Assembly: GCF_003012735.1 (NCBI RefSeq)
Contig: NZ_PXYI01000012.1
Location: 62,001 to 126,000 of the forward strand
Source of the DNA: Allosphingosinicella deserti
Lineage (GTDB): Bacteria > Pseudomonadota > Alphaproteobacteria > Sphingomonadales > Sphingomonadaceae
Length of the DNA stretch: 64,000 nucleotides
Reading direction: 5' to 3'
Shown: positions 44,903-53,982 of the stretch, in pieces
How positions within the stretch are numbered: the first letter of the stretch is position 1
Layout: every line of letters starts with the position of its first letter
Position numbers and translations under genes: made by a program
Notes under the pieces: model-generated
Told to the model about the DNA's origin: nothing
Databases searched by the model: none
Seen by the model: the letters and a program-made list of their open reading frames with translations, nothing else

Positions 44903-44977
44903 CGTTCGCCCGAGCAAGGTCGAGGGGCGCTTCTCCAGCGTCGGTGCCACGCCCCTCGACTTCGCTCGGGACGAGCG
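44903..44977. repeat. Long inverted repeat, second REP-like type
   Basis: CGTTCGCCCGAGCAAGGTCG + AGGGGCG at the left and CGCCCCTCGACTTCGCTCGG + GACGAGCG at the right, complementary over about 27 bases except for a few pairs, with a spacer of about 20 bases. It lies between the convergent nudix and NDUFS4-like genes and may act as a two-way terminator. Different in sequence from the repeat at 40691. Confidence 0.8.
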
Positions 44978-45004
44978 GTGATGCGGGTCAGGCGGAACCC
45001 AGCT

Positions 45005-45283
45005 TTACTTGAAATTGTCCGCGTAGGACTGGAGCTTGAGCTTGCGCTCGCTCGCCGGGACGAGATGGTAGGGGATGGCGTTGCGCTCGGCATAGGCCCT
45101 GGCGGCCTCTTCGGTCGGGAAGGAGAGCGTCACCTGCGACTGGGTGTCGCCGCCGCCGCTCCAGCCGGTGAGCGGATCGGGGGTATGGGCACGGTGCGAT
45201 TCGAACTGCAGGATCCACTCGCCGGCGGTCGCCTTGCCGGACTGCATCGCATTCTTGGACCGCTGAAAGATTCGCGCCGCCAT
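45005..45283 (-). CDS. NDUFS4-like complex I accessory protein (ETC_C1_NDUFA4 family)
   Basis: A 92-residue protein of the PF04800 family, homologous to the mitochondrial 18-kDa subunit NDUFS4 of NADH dehydrogenase. Blocks: AARIFQRSKNAMQSGKATAG (with the conserved P-x4-S-K-like start altered to QRSKNAMQSG), EWILQFE, DPLTGWSGGGDTQSQVTLSF, AYAERNAIPYHLVPASERK. In alphaproteobacteria this subunit is encoded away from nuo and is joined to complex I late. Start ATG at 45283 with GAAGGAG seven bases upstream, strongly supporting it over the longer frame. Confidence 0.92.
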   Translation of the reverse strand: MAARIFQRSKNAMQSGKATAGEWILQFESHRAHTPDPLTGWSGGGDTQSQVTLSFPTEEAARAYAERNAIPYHLVPASERKLKLQSYADNFK

Positions 45284-45356
45284 CTGATACTCCTTCGTGT
45301 GCGCGAATTGCCTAACAAGCAGACGCAAAGCAACCGTTTCGCGTTCCTTGCGACAG

Positions 45357-47843
45357 CTACTGGGCCCTGCCGCCGATCCGAGCCGTGGCCTTCTTGGTCC
45401 GCAGGGTAGGATCCGCCGCCGCCGGATCTTCGGGCCAGGGATGTTTGGGATAGCGGCCGCGCATCTCCTTGGCGACGGCAGACCAGCTCCCTTTCCAGAA
45501 ACCGGGCAGATCGCGCGTGGTCTGGATCGGCCGCCCGGCGGGCGAGGTCAGCGAAAGTACGAGCGGCACCCGGCCGCCGCCGATCGCGGGATGATCGGAC
45601 AGGCCGAACAAAGCCTGCACCCGGGTGGTGACCGTCGGGCCCGCCTCCGCTTCATAATCGATCGCATGGCTGCTTCCGGCCGGCGTCTCGAAATCGTGCG
45701 GCGCCAGCCGGTCGACGCTCTTGCGCCCGTCCCAGCCGAGCAAGGCATCGAGCGTTCCGGACAGAGCGGAAGGATCCACGTCGGAAAGCCGCCGCTTGCC
45801 GGCGACGAGCAGCGGCAGCCATTCGTCGAGGACCGCGAGCATGGCGGCGTCGGAGAGATCGGGGAGCGACGGTTCGAACGTGCGCGCGAATACGGCGCGT
45901 TTGCGCAGCGACCGCGCGCCGTCGCTCCACGGCAGCAGATCGAGCCCGTGGGTACGGACACCCTCGATGAGCGCGGCGGAGATCTCGTCCGGCGACGCCT
46001 TGGTATTCTGCCCTTCGCTGAGCGTGATCGCGCCGAGCCTGCGGCCGTGTCGCGCCTGCACCGTGCCGGTCTCAGGATCGAAGCGGATGTCGGCGCCGCT
46101 CTCGATTTGGTCGCCGAACAGGGCCATGACCTCCTCATCGGCGATCGCCGCGGCCGAGAGGATGCGCGCACCAGCGGCGCTGCCGCTCACTTCGGCTACG
46201 GCAAGCCAGCTTTCCCGCGTCAGCGGCGAATGCGGGTCGAGCCGAAAGCCGCGCCCGCCGACCGAGATCCACTCCTCGCCCGAGGCCGAGCGGCGCCTCG
46301 ACAGGCGATCGGGATAAGCAAGCGCGACGCAGGCGCCGACACTGTCGGGCTCGCCGCCCCCAGGGCGTTCGCGGCCGGCGACCAACTGCTGCCACCGGCG
46401 TGCCATGCCTCGCGCGGCCTCCGCTCGCTTGCCGCGATCGCCGCGCCAGCGGCGCAGGCGCAGCTCGAGATCGGAATCGCCGCCGCCGAGGCCCCGTTCC
46501 GAAAGCAGGACGGCGATCTCCGCAGCGGTGCGGACCCAGCCGCGCGATTCCGCCTCGATCATCATGTGGGCAAGCCGAGGCGGCAGCGGCAAAGCGGCAA
46601 TCGCTTTGCCGTGGGGGGTCGGCCGACCATCCCCGCCGAGCGCGCCGAGCGAGTGCAGGCGCCGCCGGGCCTCGTCGACGGCCGCGGCCGGCGGCGTGTC
46701 GAGCCAGCGCAGATCCCTGGGATCGGCAACGCCCCACAGCGCGCAATCGAGCAGTAGGGCCGACAGATCCGCTTCCAGAATCTCGGGCGGATCGAATCGC
46801 GGCAGGCCGGCGGTCGCCGCCTCTTCCCACAAGCGGTAGACCGTGCCCGGGCCCTGGCGCCCCGCGCGGCCCGCACGCTGGGTGACCGCCGCCTGGCTGG
46901 CGCGCTCGGTGACCAGGCGGGTGATGCCGGCTGCGCGATCGTAGCGCGGCCGGCGGGCGAGACCGCTGTCGACGACGATGCGGACGCCGTCCAGGGTCAG
47001 GCTGGTCTCGGCGATCGAGGTGGCGAGCACGATCTTGCGGCGGCCCGCGGGCGGCGCGGCGATCGCCGCCCGCTGCGCCGCCGGTTCGAGGCTGCCGTGC
47101 AGGCGGTGCAGATCGGTGCCGGACGGTAATTGCCCTTCGAGCCGCTCGGCGGTGCGTTCGATCTCGGCGACGCCGGGCAAAAAGGCGAGCAGGCTGCCCT
47201 CGGCCTCCGCGAGCGCGCGGCGGATCGCGGGCGCCATATCGTCCTCGATCCGCCGCTCCGCCGAACGGCCGAGATAGACATGGCCTATCGGGTGGCTGCG
47301 GCCTTCGCTGAGGACGACCGGGGCCGGTTCGCCCTCCTCCGCCATCAGCCCGGCGAAGCGCTCGCCATCGAGTGTCGCCGACATTGCAACGATGCGCAGG
47401 TCCGGCCGCAGCGCGGCCTGGGCGTCGAGCGCGAGGGCGAAACCGAAATCGCTGTCGAGGCTGCGCTCGTGCACCTCGTCGAACAGCACCGCCGAGATGC
47501 CGGCAAGCTCCGGATCGGACTGGATGCGATTCCGGAAAATGCCTTCCGTGAGGACGGTGACCCGGGTTCGAGAGGACCGCTTCGTATCCAGCCGGGTGGC
47601 GTAGCCGATCGTCTCGCCGACCCGCTCGCCCGCAAGCTCGGCCATCCGCTCCGCCGCCGCTCGGGCCGCAAGGCGGCGTGGCGAGAGCACCAGCACTTCG
47701 CCCTCGCACCAGGGCTCGCCGAGCAGGACGGGTGCGACGGCCGTGGTCTTGCCGGCGCCGGGCGGCGCGACGAGGACGGCGTTCGCGCCGCGGCGCAGCG
47801 CAGCGAGAAGATCGGGCAGGACGGCGTGGATCGGCAGGGTCAC
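45357..47843 (-). CDS. hrpB: ATP-dependent helicase HrpB
   Basis: An 828-residue DEAH-type RNA helicase. Motif I is APPGAGKTT (27-35), motif Ia PRRLAARAAAERMA, motif II DEVHERSLD (about 121), motif III SATLDGE, motif VI QRAGRAGRQGPG (about 325). The C-terminal HrpB-specific domains contain WSDGARSLRKRAVFART and YEAEAGPTVTTRVQALFGLSD, ending with the typical LPGFWKGSWSAVAKEMRGRY-PKHPWPEDP. Starts at GTG 47843. HrpB is widespread in proteobacteria; its target RNA is not established. Single gene, leftward, with 74 bp to the NDUFS4-like gene that is divergent at its 3' side. Confidence 0.96.
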   Translation of the reverse strand: MTLPIHAVLPDLLAALRRGANAVLVAPPGAGKTTAVAPVLLGEPWCEGEVLVLSPRRLAARAAAERMAELAGERVGETIGYATRLDTKRSSRTRVTVLTEGIFRNRIQSDPELAGISAVLFDEVHERSLDSDFGFALALDAQAALRPDLRIVAMSATLDGERFAGLMAEEGEPAPVVLSEGRSHPIGHVYLGRSAERRIEDDMAPAIRRALAEAEGSLLAFLPGVAEIERTAERLEGQLPSGTDLHRLHGSLEPAAQRAAIAAPPAGRRKIVLATSIAETSLTLDGVRIVVDSGLARRPRYDRAAGITRLVTERASQAAVTQRAGRAGRQGPGTVYRLWEEAATAGLPRFDPPEILEADLSALLLDCALWGVADPRDLRWLDTPPAAAVDEARRRLHSLGALGGDGRPTPHGKAIAALPLPPRLAHMMIEAESRGWVRTAAEIAVLLSERGLGGGDSDLELRLRRWRGDRGKRAEAARGMARRWQQLVAGRERPGGGEPDSVGACVALAYPDRLSRRRSASGEEWISVGGRGFRLDPHSPLTRESWLAVAEVSGSAAGARILSAAAIADEEVMALFGDQIESGADIRFDPETGTVQARHGRRLGAITLSEGQNTKASPDEISAALIEGVRTHGLDLLPWSDGARSLRKRAVFARTFEPSLPDLSDAAMLAVLDEWLPLLVAGKRRLSDVDPSALSGTLDALLGWDGRKSVDRLAPHDFETPAGSSHAIDYEAEAGPTVTTRVQALFGLSDHPAIGGGRVPLVLSLTSPAGRPIQTTRDLPGFWKGSWSAVAKEMRGRYPKHPWPEDPAAADPTLRTKKATARIGGRAQ

Positions 47844-48084
47844 GCGCGCAGTCTCAGCCAGAAGCGAAGACGCAGGGGAAGAGGATTTCGTGGGTACGGT
47901 GGACGGCGGGGCGCTTCAAGCCCCCGGGCGAGCCTCGCAACCCGCTCCACCAGCCCGCGGCTGACGGCTGCTCCGCAGCCGGTTGCGGCTCTCGACACGT
48001 CCCCGGCGTGTCGACCCGTCTACACCCCCTCCTCGTACTCTGGGAGAATTTTCGTGAAGGTCGCGTCCCTACAGGCGGGCAGAT

Positions 48085-48366
48085 CTACTTGCGGGCCTCA
48101 AGCGGGCTGTTGCGGGTGTCGGCCGTGCCGCCTTCGGGCAGTTGGACCTCGGCCGCCTTGATCGGCCTGGGCGTTGCACCGGCGGCCATGCACTGGGCGA
48201 CGACGACGGGATAATCGAGGTCGTTCTGGCCCGGCAGCACGGCTTCGGTCGCCTGGCTGCAGGCGGCTTCGGACTGGTATTGGGTGTCGAGCGTCCGCAC
48301 CTGCTGGCACGCCGCGTCGCCTTCGCCGCAGCCCATGATCGCGATGATGAAATATGCCGGTCCCAT
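48085..48366 (-). CDS. Conserved small protein of unknown function
   Basis: A 93-residue protein. N-terminus MGPAYFIIAIMGCGEGDAAC with hydrophobic residues 4-10 but no proper signal peptide. It has four cysteines (in MGCGEG, DAACQQV, AACSQA and AQCMAA) and the helical LDTQYQSEAACSQATEAVLP. The spacing of cysteines suggests two disulfides or a metal site. Start: ATG at 48366; TTG three codons earlier is possible and the frame is open further upstream. It is divergent from the Atm1-type exporter gene about 115 bp away, so joint control is possible. Family not recognised. Confidence 0.7.
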   Translation of the reverse strand: MGPAYFIIAIMGCGEGDAACQQVRTLDTQYQSEAACSQATEAVLPGQNDLDYPVVVAQCMAAGATPRPIKAAEVQLPEGGTADTRNSPLEARK

Positions 48367-48481
48367 ATCTGCCAAACCGTTGGCGAATAAGGCCGTTCCA
48401 ATCGTTTCGCCTGCGTTATCGGCAACTGTCCCGGCCGGGACTCCTTGGTTGGGAGGGGGACAGTTCCTACCTAAGTGGTCC

Positions 48482-50299
48482 ATGCGTCCTCTCGAAAATT
48501 CCGACACATCTCCGAAGGCAGGCTGGTCCGCGCTACGGCGGTTCCTACCCTATTTGTGGCCGGCCGGCGAGCCGGCGCTGAAGACTCGTGTCGTGATCGC
48601 CGTGCTGCTGGTGCTGATCGCCAAGGGCGCGACCCTGATCATGCCGTTCGCCTACAAGGCGGCAATCGACCGGATGTCGGGTCCGGTTCAGGCCGGGGCC
48701 GGTCTCGCCATCGCTCTGGTGGTTGCTTATGCAGGTGCTCGCTTCGCCGGCGTATTGTTCGACAATCTGCGCAACGCGATCTTCGAGAAGGTCGGCCAGG
48801 ATGCCGCGCGCCGGCTAGCGGAGACCGTGTTCCGCCACGTGCATCGCCTGTCGCTGCGCTTTCACCTGGAGCGGCGCACCGGCGCACTGACCAAGATCGT
48901 CGAGCGCGGCACCAAAAGCATCGACATGATGCTCTATTTCCTGCTGTTCAACATCGCGCCGACGATCATCGAGCTGCTTGCGATCTGCGTCATCTTCGGG
49001 ATCAAGTTCGGCCCGGGCCTGGTCGTCGCGACCCTGGTGATGGTGGTCGCCTACATCACCTTCACCCGTGTCGTGACGGAGTGGCGGAGCAAGCTCCAGC
49101 GCCAGATGAACGAGGTCGACAACCAGGCGATCGCGCGGGCGGTCGATTCGCTGCTGAATTACGAAACGGTCAAATATTTCGGCGCCGAGGAGCGCGAGGC
49201 GCGCCGCTACGGCAGCGCGATGCAGGCGTTCGCGGGCGCCGCAGTGAAGAACGAAACCTCCTTGGCCTGGCTCAACATCGGCCAGTCGCTGATCACCAAT
49301 CTGATGATGGCCGGCGCGATGGGATATACCGTCTGGGGGTGGAGCCGCGGCAGCTTCACCACCGGCGACGTGGTGTTCGTCAACACCTTCCTTGCCCAGC
49401 TCTTTCGTCCGCTCGACATGCTCGGCTGGGTCTATCGCACCATTCGCCAGGGGCTGATCGACATGGAAGCGATGTTCGGAATCGTCGACACGCCCGAGGA
49501 GGTTCGTGACCTCGAGGGTGCGCCCGCGCTGCACGTCGAAGCCGGCCATGTTCGCTTCGAGGACGTGCGCTTCGGCTACGATCCCGACCGCGAGATCCTG
49601 AAGGGCATCGATCTCGAGGTGAAGCCGGGCACGATGGTCGCCGTCGTCGGCCCCTCGGGCGCCGGCAAATCGACGCTGTCGCGCCTGCTGTTCCGTTTCT
49701 ACGAGCCGACCGCCGGGCGGATCCTGATAGACGGTCAGGACATCCGTCGGGTGACTCAGGCCAGCCTTCGCCAGGCGCTGGGCATCGTGCCGCAGGACAG
49801 CGTGCTGTTCAACGACACGATCGGCTACAATATCGGCTATGGCCGCGACGGCGCGGGGCAGGACGAGATCGAAGGCGCGGCCAAGGGCGCTGCGATCCAC
49901 GATTTCATCGCCAGCCTGCCCCAGGGCTATGCGGCGCAGGTCGGCGAACGCGGCCTCAAGTTGTCGGGCGGCGAGAAGCAGCGCGTGGCGATCGCCCGGA
50001 CCCTGCTCAAGAACCCGCCGATCCTTATCTTCGACGAGGCGACCAGCGCGCTCGACAGCCGCACCGAGGCGGCGATCCAGGAGACGCTGCGCTCGGTGGC
50101 GGCGCGGCGAACGTCGATCGTCATCGCCCACCGCCTCTCGACGGTGATCGATGCAGACCAGATCGTCGTGCTCAACGAAGGCCGGGTCGCCGAGCGCGGA
50201 ACCCATGCCGAATTGCTGCGCAGGAACGGCCTTTACGCCGAAATGTGGACTCGCCAGCAGACCGAGCGCGAGGACGAGGAAGCCGAAGCCGCCGAATAG
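48482..50299 (+). CDS. Atm1/HMT1-type ABC exporter
   Basis: A 605-residue half-transporter. Six transmembrane helices occupy about residues 35-320, beginning RVVIAVLLVLIAKGATLIMP; the segment DNQAIARAVDSLLNYETVKY and FGAEEREA are hallmarks of the Atm1 group. The nucleotide-binding domain follows: Walker A VGPSGAGKST (about 393), signature LSGGEKQRVAIAR, Walker B ILIFDEATSALD, H-loop IAHRLST. Atm1 proteins of Novosphingobium-type bacteria export glutathione conjugates of heavy metals. Start ATG at 48482 comes directly after AAGTGGTCC, with no strong Shine-Dalgarno. Confidence 0.93.
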   Translation: MRPLENSDTSPKAGWSALRRFLPYLWPAGEPALKTRVVIAVLLVLIAKGATLIMPFAYKAAIDRMSGPVQAGAGLAIALVVAYAGARFAGVLFDNLRNAIFEKVGQDAARRLAETVFRHVHRLSLRFHLERRTGALTKIVERGTKSIDMMLYFLLFNIAPTIIELLAICVIFGIKFGPGLVVATLVMVVAYITFTRVVTEWRSKLQRQMNEVDNQAIARAVDSLLNYETVKYFGAEEREARRYGSAMQAFAGAAVKNETSLAWLNIGQSLITNLMMAGAMGYTVWGWSRGSFTTGDVVFVNTFLAQLFRPLDMLGWVYRTIRQGLIDMEAMFGIVDTPEEVRDLEGAPALHVEAGHVRFEDVRFGYDPDREILKGIDLEVKPGTMVAVVGPSGAGKSTLSRLLFRFYEPTAGRILIDGQDIRRVTQASLRQALGIVPQDSVLFNDTIGYNIGYGRDGAGQDEIEGAAKGAAIHDFIASLPQGYAAQVGERGLKLSGGEKQRVAIARTLLKNPPILIFDEATSALDSRTEAAIQETLRSVAARRTSIVIAHRLSTVIDADQIVVLNEGRVAERGTHAELLRRNGLYAEMWTRQQTEREDEEAEAAE

Positions 50300-50360
50300 G
50301 GATTTCTTGGCCCGCGGCGGGCGCTACAAGCGGCGCGATGGGACATAGAGGGGTTCGGGC

Positions 50361-50861
50361 ATGCGAATGACTTGGCTGGCGCTCGCCGCCGGAGCCGTGG
50401 TGGCGACGGCGACGATCGCGCAGGGCATCGAGGAGCAGGCCAAGCCCCAGCACGATACGGCCTGGCACAACGCGCAGATGCTGTATCTGGTCAATCTCAA
50501 GCCGAGCGACGGCTGGATGGCGGGCCCCGGGGGCATGCGCTACCGCAAGGTCAAATCCGGCGCGGCGGGCGCGCCGCACCCGACCCGCACCGACGTCGTC
50601 ACCATCCATTACGCCGGCCGCCTGATCGACGGCACCGAATTCGACAGCTCGATCGCCCGCGGCGAACCCGCGACCTTTCCGCTGCCGCGCCTGATCCGCG
50701 GCTGGCAGGAAGGCGTTCCGCTGATGGCGGTCGGCGACACGTTCGAATTCGCGATCCCGCACTATCTCGCTTACGGACCGGAAGGCCGCGGCCCGATCCC
50801 GGGCGGCGCCACCTTGCTGTTCACGATCGAACTGATCGCGATCGTTCCACCGGAAGGCTGA
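50361..50861 (+). CDS. FKBP-type peptidyl-prolyl isomerase, exported
   Basis: A 166-residue protein with an N-terminal signal-like segment (LALAAGAVVATATIAQG), so probably periplasmic, and a single FKBP domain. Domain hallmarks: VTIHYAGRLIDGTEFDSS (about 75-92), FPLPRLIRGWQEGVPLMAVG, IPHYLAYGPEGRGPIPGGAT and LLFTIELI. Active-site residues Tyr in HYAGR, Asp in FDSS and Trp in GWQ are present. It would speed prolyl isomerisation in exported proteins. Starts at ATG 50361 about 60 bp after the ABC exporter, so likely co-transcribed. Confidence 0.92.
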   Translation: MRMTWLALAAGAVVATATIAQGIEEQAKPQHDTAWHNAQMLYLVNLKPSDGWMAGPGGMRYRKVKSGAAGAPHPTRTDVVTIHYAGRLIDGTEFDSSIARGEPATFPLPRLIRGWQEGVPLMAVGDTFEFAIPHYLAYGPEGRGPIPGGATLLFTIELIAIVPPEG

Positions 50862-50914
50862 CGCGAGAGCATTAGCAGGGTGACGCCCGGCTCCGTTCCC
50901 GCTACGTCCCGCTG

Positions 50915-52702
50915 ATGCGGCAACCAGCGCAGATCCTCCATGATGTCTTCGGCTTCGGCGCCTTTCGGGGTGTCCAGGAGGACGTGATCGGCCGCGTCAT
51001 GGCGGGCAAGCACAGCCTGGCGGTGATGCCAACGGGCGCCGGCAAATCGCTCTGCTACCAGGTGCCGGCGCTGGCGCGGGAGGGCACCGCGCTCGTCATC
51101 TCGCCGCTGATCGCGCTGATGCACGATCAGATCCGGTCGGCCGAGAGCTTCGGCATCCATGCCGCATCATTGACCTCCGCCGACGGCGACGAGGCGCGGC
51201 AGGAAACGCTGCGGCGATTCAAGGCGGGCGAGCTCGACCTGCTGTATGTGGCACCCGAACGGGCGAGCAGCGGCCATTTCCGTGAGCTGGTCGGCCGGGC
51301 GAAACTGTCGCTGGTCGCGGTCGACGAGGCCCATTGCGTCTCCGAATGGGGTCATGATTTCCGCCCCGATTACCGGCTGCTGCGGCCGCTGCTCGATTCG
51401 CTGGGGGACGTGCCGCGGCTGGCGCTGACCGCCACCGCCGACCGCCAGACCCGCGCCGACATCCTCGTCCAGCTCGGCATTCCCGAGGACGGGCTGATCG
51501 TGGCCGGATTCGACCGGCCGAACATCCGCTACCATGTCCGCCCCCGCGACGGGGTCAGCAGCCAGTTGAAGGCGCTTCTCGCCGAGCAGGAAGGCGCAGG
51601 CATCGTCTACGTGTCGAGCCGCGACAAGGCCGAGAAGCTCGCGGAGCAGTTGGCGCAGGGTGGGCGCCGGCGTGTACTGCCCTATCATGCCGGCCTTGAT
51701 CCGCAGGTCCGTGCCCGCAACCAGGCCGCCTTCGTCGCCAGCGAGGACATGGTGATGGTTGCGACCATCGCGTTCGGCATGGGCATCGACAAGCCGGACG
51801 TGCGCTTCGTCGCCCATGCCGGCATCCCCAAGTCGATCGAGGCTTATTATCAGGAGACCGGGCGTGCCGGCCGCGACGGCGATCCGGCCGAGGCCTGGAT
51901 GTTCTGGGGCGCCGAGGATTTCCTGCGCGCCCGCCGCCGGATCGAGACCGAGGTACCGGACGAGCGCCGCGGCGGCGAGCGCCATCGGCTGAATTCGCTC
52001 GCGGCGCTGGTCGAGGCGGCGGAGTGTCGGCGCGCTATCCTGCTCCACCATTTCGGCGAGGATCCGCCTGCCCGCTGCGGCAATTGCGACAATTGCCTGA
52101 CTCCGCCGACGACCGTCGATGCGACGGAAGCCGCGCGCAAATTGCTGTCCGCCGCGTTCCGAACCGAGATGCGCTTCGGCATCCAGCATCTCACCGACGT
52201 ACTGGCCGGCCGCGAGACCGAGAAGGTGCTCAACTTCGGCCATAACAGCCTGTCGGTTTTCGGGATCGCAGACGAGGACGAGCTGGCGCTGATGAAGCCG
52301 CTCGCTCGCGCGCTGATGGCGCGCGATGCGCTGCGTGCCGACGATTTCGGCGGTCTTTCCTTCGGGCCCGGCGCGCGGCCGGTGCTGAAGGGCGAGGAGG
52401 AAGTGCGGATCGTCCTGCCGCCGAAGAAGACGCGAAAGCGGCGCGGCGGCGGCGATGCGGTCGATCATCCGCACGATCCGCTGTTCGACGCGCTGCGCGC
52501 CCGCCGCCGCGCGCTCGCCGTCGAAGCCGGCGTGCCGCCCTACGTCATCTTCCACGATAGCACGTTGCGCGAGATGGCCGGCCTGAGGCCGACCACCCAG
52601 TTCGGCCTGTCGCAAGTCTCGGGAGTCGGAACCGCCAAGCTGGAACGCTATGGCGATGCGTTCCTGGAGGTCATTCAGCAATATGAAGGGGCATCCGCAT
52701 GA
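50915..52702 (+). CDS. recQ: ATP-dependent DNA helicase RecQ
   Basis: A 595-residue 3'-5' DNA helicase. Motif 0 FGFGAFRGVQEDVI, motif I MPTGAGKSLCYQVPA (37-51), motif II AVDEAHCVSEWGHDFRPDY (about 140), motif III LALTATADRQTRADI, motif VI QETGRAGRDGDPA. The RQC zinc site follows (AECRRAILLHHFGE, RCGNCDNCL), then a winged helix and an HRDC domain near the C-terminus (DPLFDALRARRRALAVEAGV). Start ATG at 50915. The stop overlaps the following ATG by four bases. Confidence 0.96.
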   Translation: MRQPAQILHDVFGFGAFRGVQEDVIGRVMAGKHSLAVMPTGAGKSLCYQVPALAREGTALVISPLIALMHDQIRSAESFGIHAASLTSADGDEARQETLRRFKAGELDLLYVAPERASSGHFRELVGRAKLSLVAVDEAHCVSEWGHDFRPDYRLLRPLLDSLGDVPRLALTATADRQTRADILVQLGIPEDGLIVAGFDRPNIRYHVRPRDGVSSQLKALLAEQEGAGIVYVSSRDKAEKLAEQLAQGGRRRVLPYHAGLDPQVRARNQAAFVASEDMVMVATIAFGMGIDKPDVRFVAHAGIPKSIEAYYQETGRAGRDGDPAEAWMFWGAEDFLRARRRIETEVPDERRGGERHRLNSLAALVEAAECRRAILLHHFGEDPPARCGNCDNCLTPPTTVDATEAARKLLSAAFRTEMRFGIQHLTDVLAGRETEKVLNFGHNSLSVFGIADEDELALMKPLARALMARDALRADDFGGLSFGPGARPVLKGEEEVRIVLPPKKTRKRRGGGDAVDHPHDPLFDALRARRRALAVEAGVPPYVIFHDSTLREMAGLRPTTQFGLSQVSGVGTAKLERYGDAFLEVIQQYEGASA

Positions 52703-53097
52703 TCCGACCGGTGGACGACGAAACGATGGTCGGCGGCCAGCTCTACCCCGAGCGCATCGCCGATCTGGGCGTGAAGATGATCGTCAACAACCGGCCGGAC
52801 CAGGAAGAACCGGGCCAGCCGACCTCGGCGGAGATCGAGGCCGCCGCAGCGGCTGCGGGCATCGGCTATCGGCACATTCCGGTGGCAGGCGGATTCTCCG
52901 ACGCGCAGGTGCAGGCGATGATCGAAGCCTTGTCGGCGGCGGACGGGCCGGTGCTGGCCTTCTGCAAATCCGGCATGCGCTCGATCTACCTGTGGGCGCT
53001 CGCCCGGGCGCGGATGGGCGACGGTGCCGACGCCCTGCTCGAGAAGGGTGCCGCGGCAGGCTATGATCTCAGCCCGATCCGGGGGTATCTGGGGTAG
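52699..53097 (+). CDS. TIGR01244/DUF442 phosphatase-like protein
   Basis: A 132-residue protein with a dual-specificity phosphatase-like fold, as in the N-terminal domain of Blh (beta-lactamase hydrolase-like). N-terminal GGQLYPERIADLGVKMIVNN (a GQ-P start typical of the family), IGYRHIPVAGGFSDAQVQAM, and the Cys-loop FCKSGMRSIYLWALA: C-x5-R with the general order of the phosphatase P-loop. The family is sometimes called sulfur transferase; activity is unsettled. The ATGA overlap with recQ makes them a coupled pair, with no known functional link. Confidence 0.87.
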   Translation: MIRPVDDETMVGGQLYPERIADLGVKMIVNNRPDQEEPGQPTSAEIEAAAAAAGIGYRHIPVAGGFSDAQVQAMIEALSAADGPVLAFCKSGMRSIYLWALARARMGDGADALLEKGAAAGYDLSPIRGYLG

Positions 53098-53108
53098 GAC
53101 TCTCGGCT

Positions 53109-53187
53109 GGAGCATGATCAGCTGAGGCTGAGTCAGCATGCTCCGCAAATCATGCGCCCGTCCTTGGTTTGGAGCCCGAGCCAAACC
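53109..53187. terminator. Pair of hairpins between convergent genes
   Basis: GGAGCATG...CATGCTCC (53109-53144) and GGTTTGG-AGCCCGAG-CCAAACC (53166-53187) follow the phosphatase-like gene and precede the 3' end of the leftward DUF2007 gene. A third small stem, GGAGC...GCTCC, lies just after. No T-runs, so true terminator function is uncertain. Confidence 0.45.
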
Positions 53188-53228
53188 TCAAGTCGGAGCT
53201 AAACGCTCCAATCAAAGGTGATTTGGCT

Positions 53229-53435
53229 CTAGGGCCGCCAGTCCGCCGCCAGCAATCGTTGCGCTTCGGCGAGGTCCTCGTCGAGGACCATCAGGCGGAT
53301 CGGAATCAGTCCGCCAAAGGCTTCCCAGCTCATTTCCAGATCGAACAGGACGGCGCCAATGCCTTCGGCTTCGAGCGCGGAGCGGGCCGCCCCGGCTTCG
53401 AAGCTGTTGCCGAAGCGGGCGGCCTCGACCAGCAT
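53229..53435 (-). CDS. DUF2007 domain protein
   Basis: A 68-residue protein matching the DUF2007 (putative signal-transducing, GlnB-like fold) family: FGNSFEAGAARSALEAEGIG, AVLFDLEMSWEAFGG, IRLMVLDEDLAEAQRLLA. Proteins of this family are small and standalone. It lies 16 bp after DUF924 in the tldD operon. Function unknown. Confidence 0.85.
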   Translation of the reverse strand: MLVEAARFGNSFEAGAARSALEAEGIGAVLFDLEMSWEAFGGLIPIRLMVLDEDLAEAQRLLAADWRP

Positions 53436-53451
53436 CAGGCGCGGCGGCGCT

Positions 53452-53982
53452 TCACCATGGCACCACCTCGCCCGCAGCGACTTCGTCCGGACGCGGGGTG
53501 CGGCCGAGGATCGCGTTGCGGTGAGGGAAGCGGCCGAAGCGCTCGATCACGTCGTGGTGGAGCCGGGCGTAGCGGAGCTGCTCCGCGTCGCCGAGCGCGG
53601 TGAAGAGCAGGACGGAGCGCTGCTGATCGTCGAGATCCTCGCTGTGCTGGAACGGCATGTACAGGAAGCCGCGCTCCTGCGGAGCGAGCGCCTCGTCGGC
53701 GCCGCTATCCACCGCGCCCCTCGCAATCTGCAAAGCGAGCAGATCGGTCGAGAATTGGTCGGCATGGTCACGGAACATGTTGCGCGGAAACTGATCGAAC
53801 AAAAGCACGCCGGCGAGGGCGTCTTCGGACGTGGCGAGGAACGAAGAGGCAGGCAACTGCCGCTTCTCCGCCCAGAGTTCGCCGAAGCGCTCGCGAATCT
53901 CGGAATCGAGCGACGGATCGTGCCACCATTGTTCCGGCCGCAGCGAGAACCAATAGCTGCGAACCTCCTCTGCCCAGCCCAT
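53452..53982 (-). CDS. DUF924 family protein
   Basis: A 176-residue protein of the DUF924 (COG3803) family: SYWFSLRPEQWWHDPSLDSE, IRERFGELW, ALAGVLLFDQFPRNMFRDHA, FSTDLLALQIARGAVDSGAD, RGFLYMPFQHSEDLDDQQRS, HHDVIERFGRFPHRNAILGR. The fold is all-helical, TPR-like; function is unknown. The start ATG is the TGATG overlap with the tldD stop, so the two are coupled. A longer frame exists upstream but lies inside tldD. Confidence 0.9.
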   Translation of the reverse strand: MGWAEEVRSYWFSLRPEQWWHDPSLDSEIRERFGELWAEKRQLPASSFLATSEDALAGVLLFDQFPRNMFRDHADQFSTDLLALQIARGAVDSGADEALAPQERGFLYMPFQHSEDLDDQQRSVLLFTALGDAEQLRYARLHHDVIERFGRFPHRNAILGRTPRPDEVAAGEVVPW

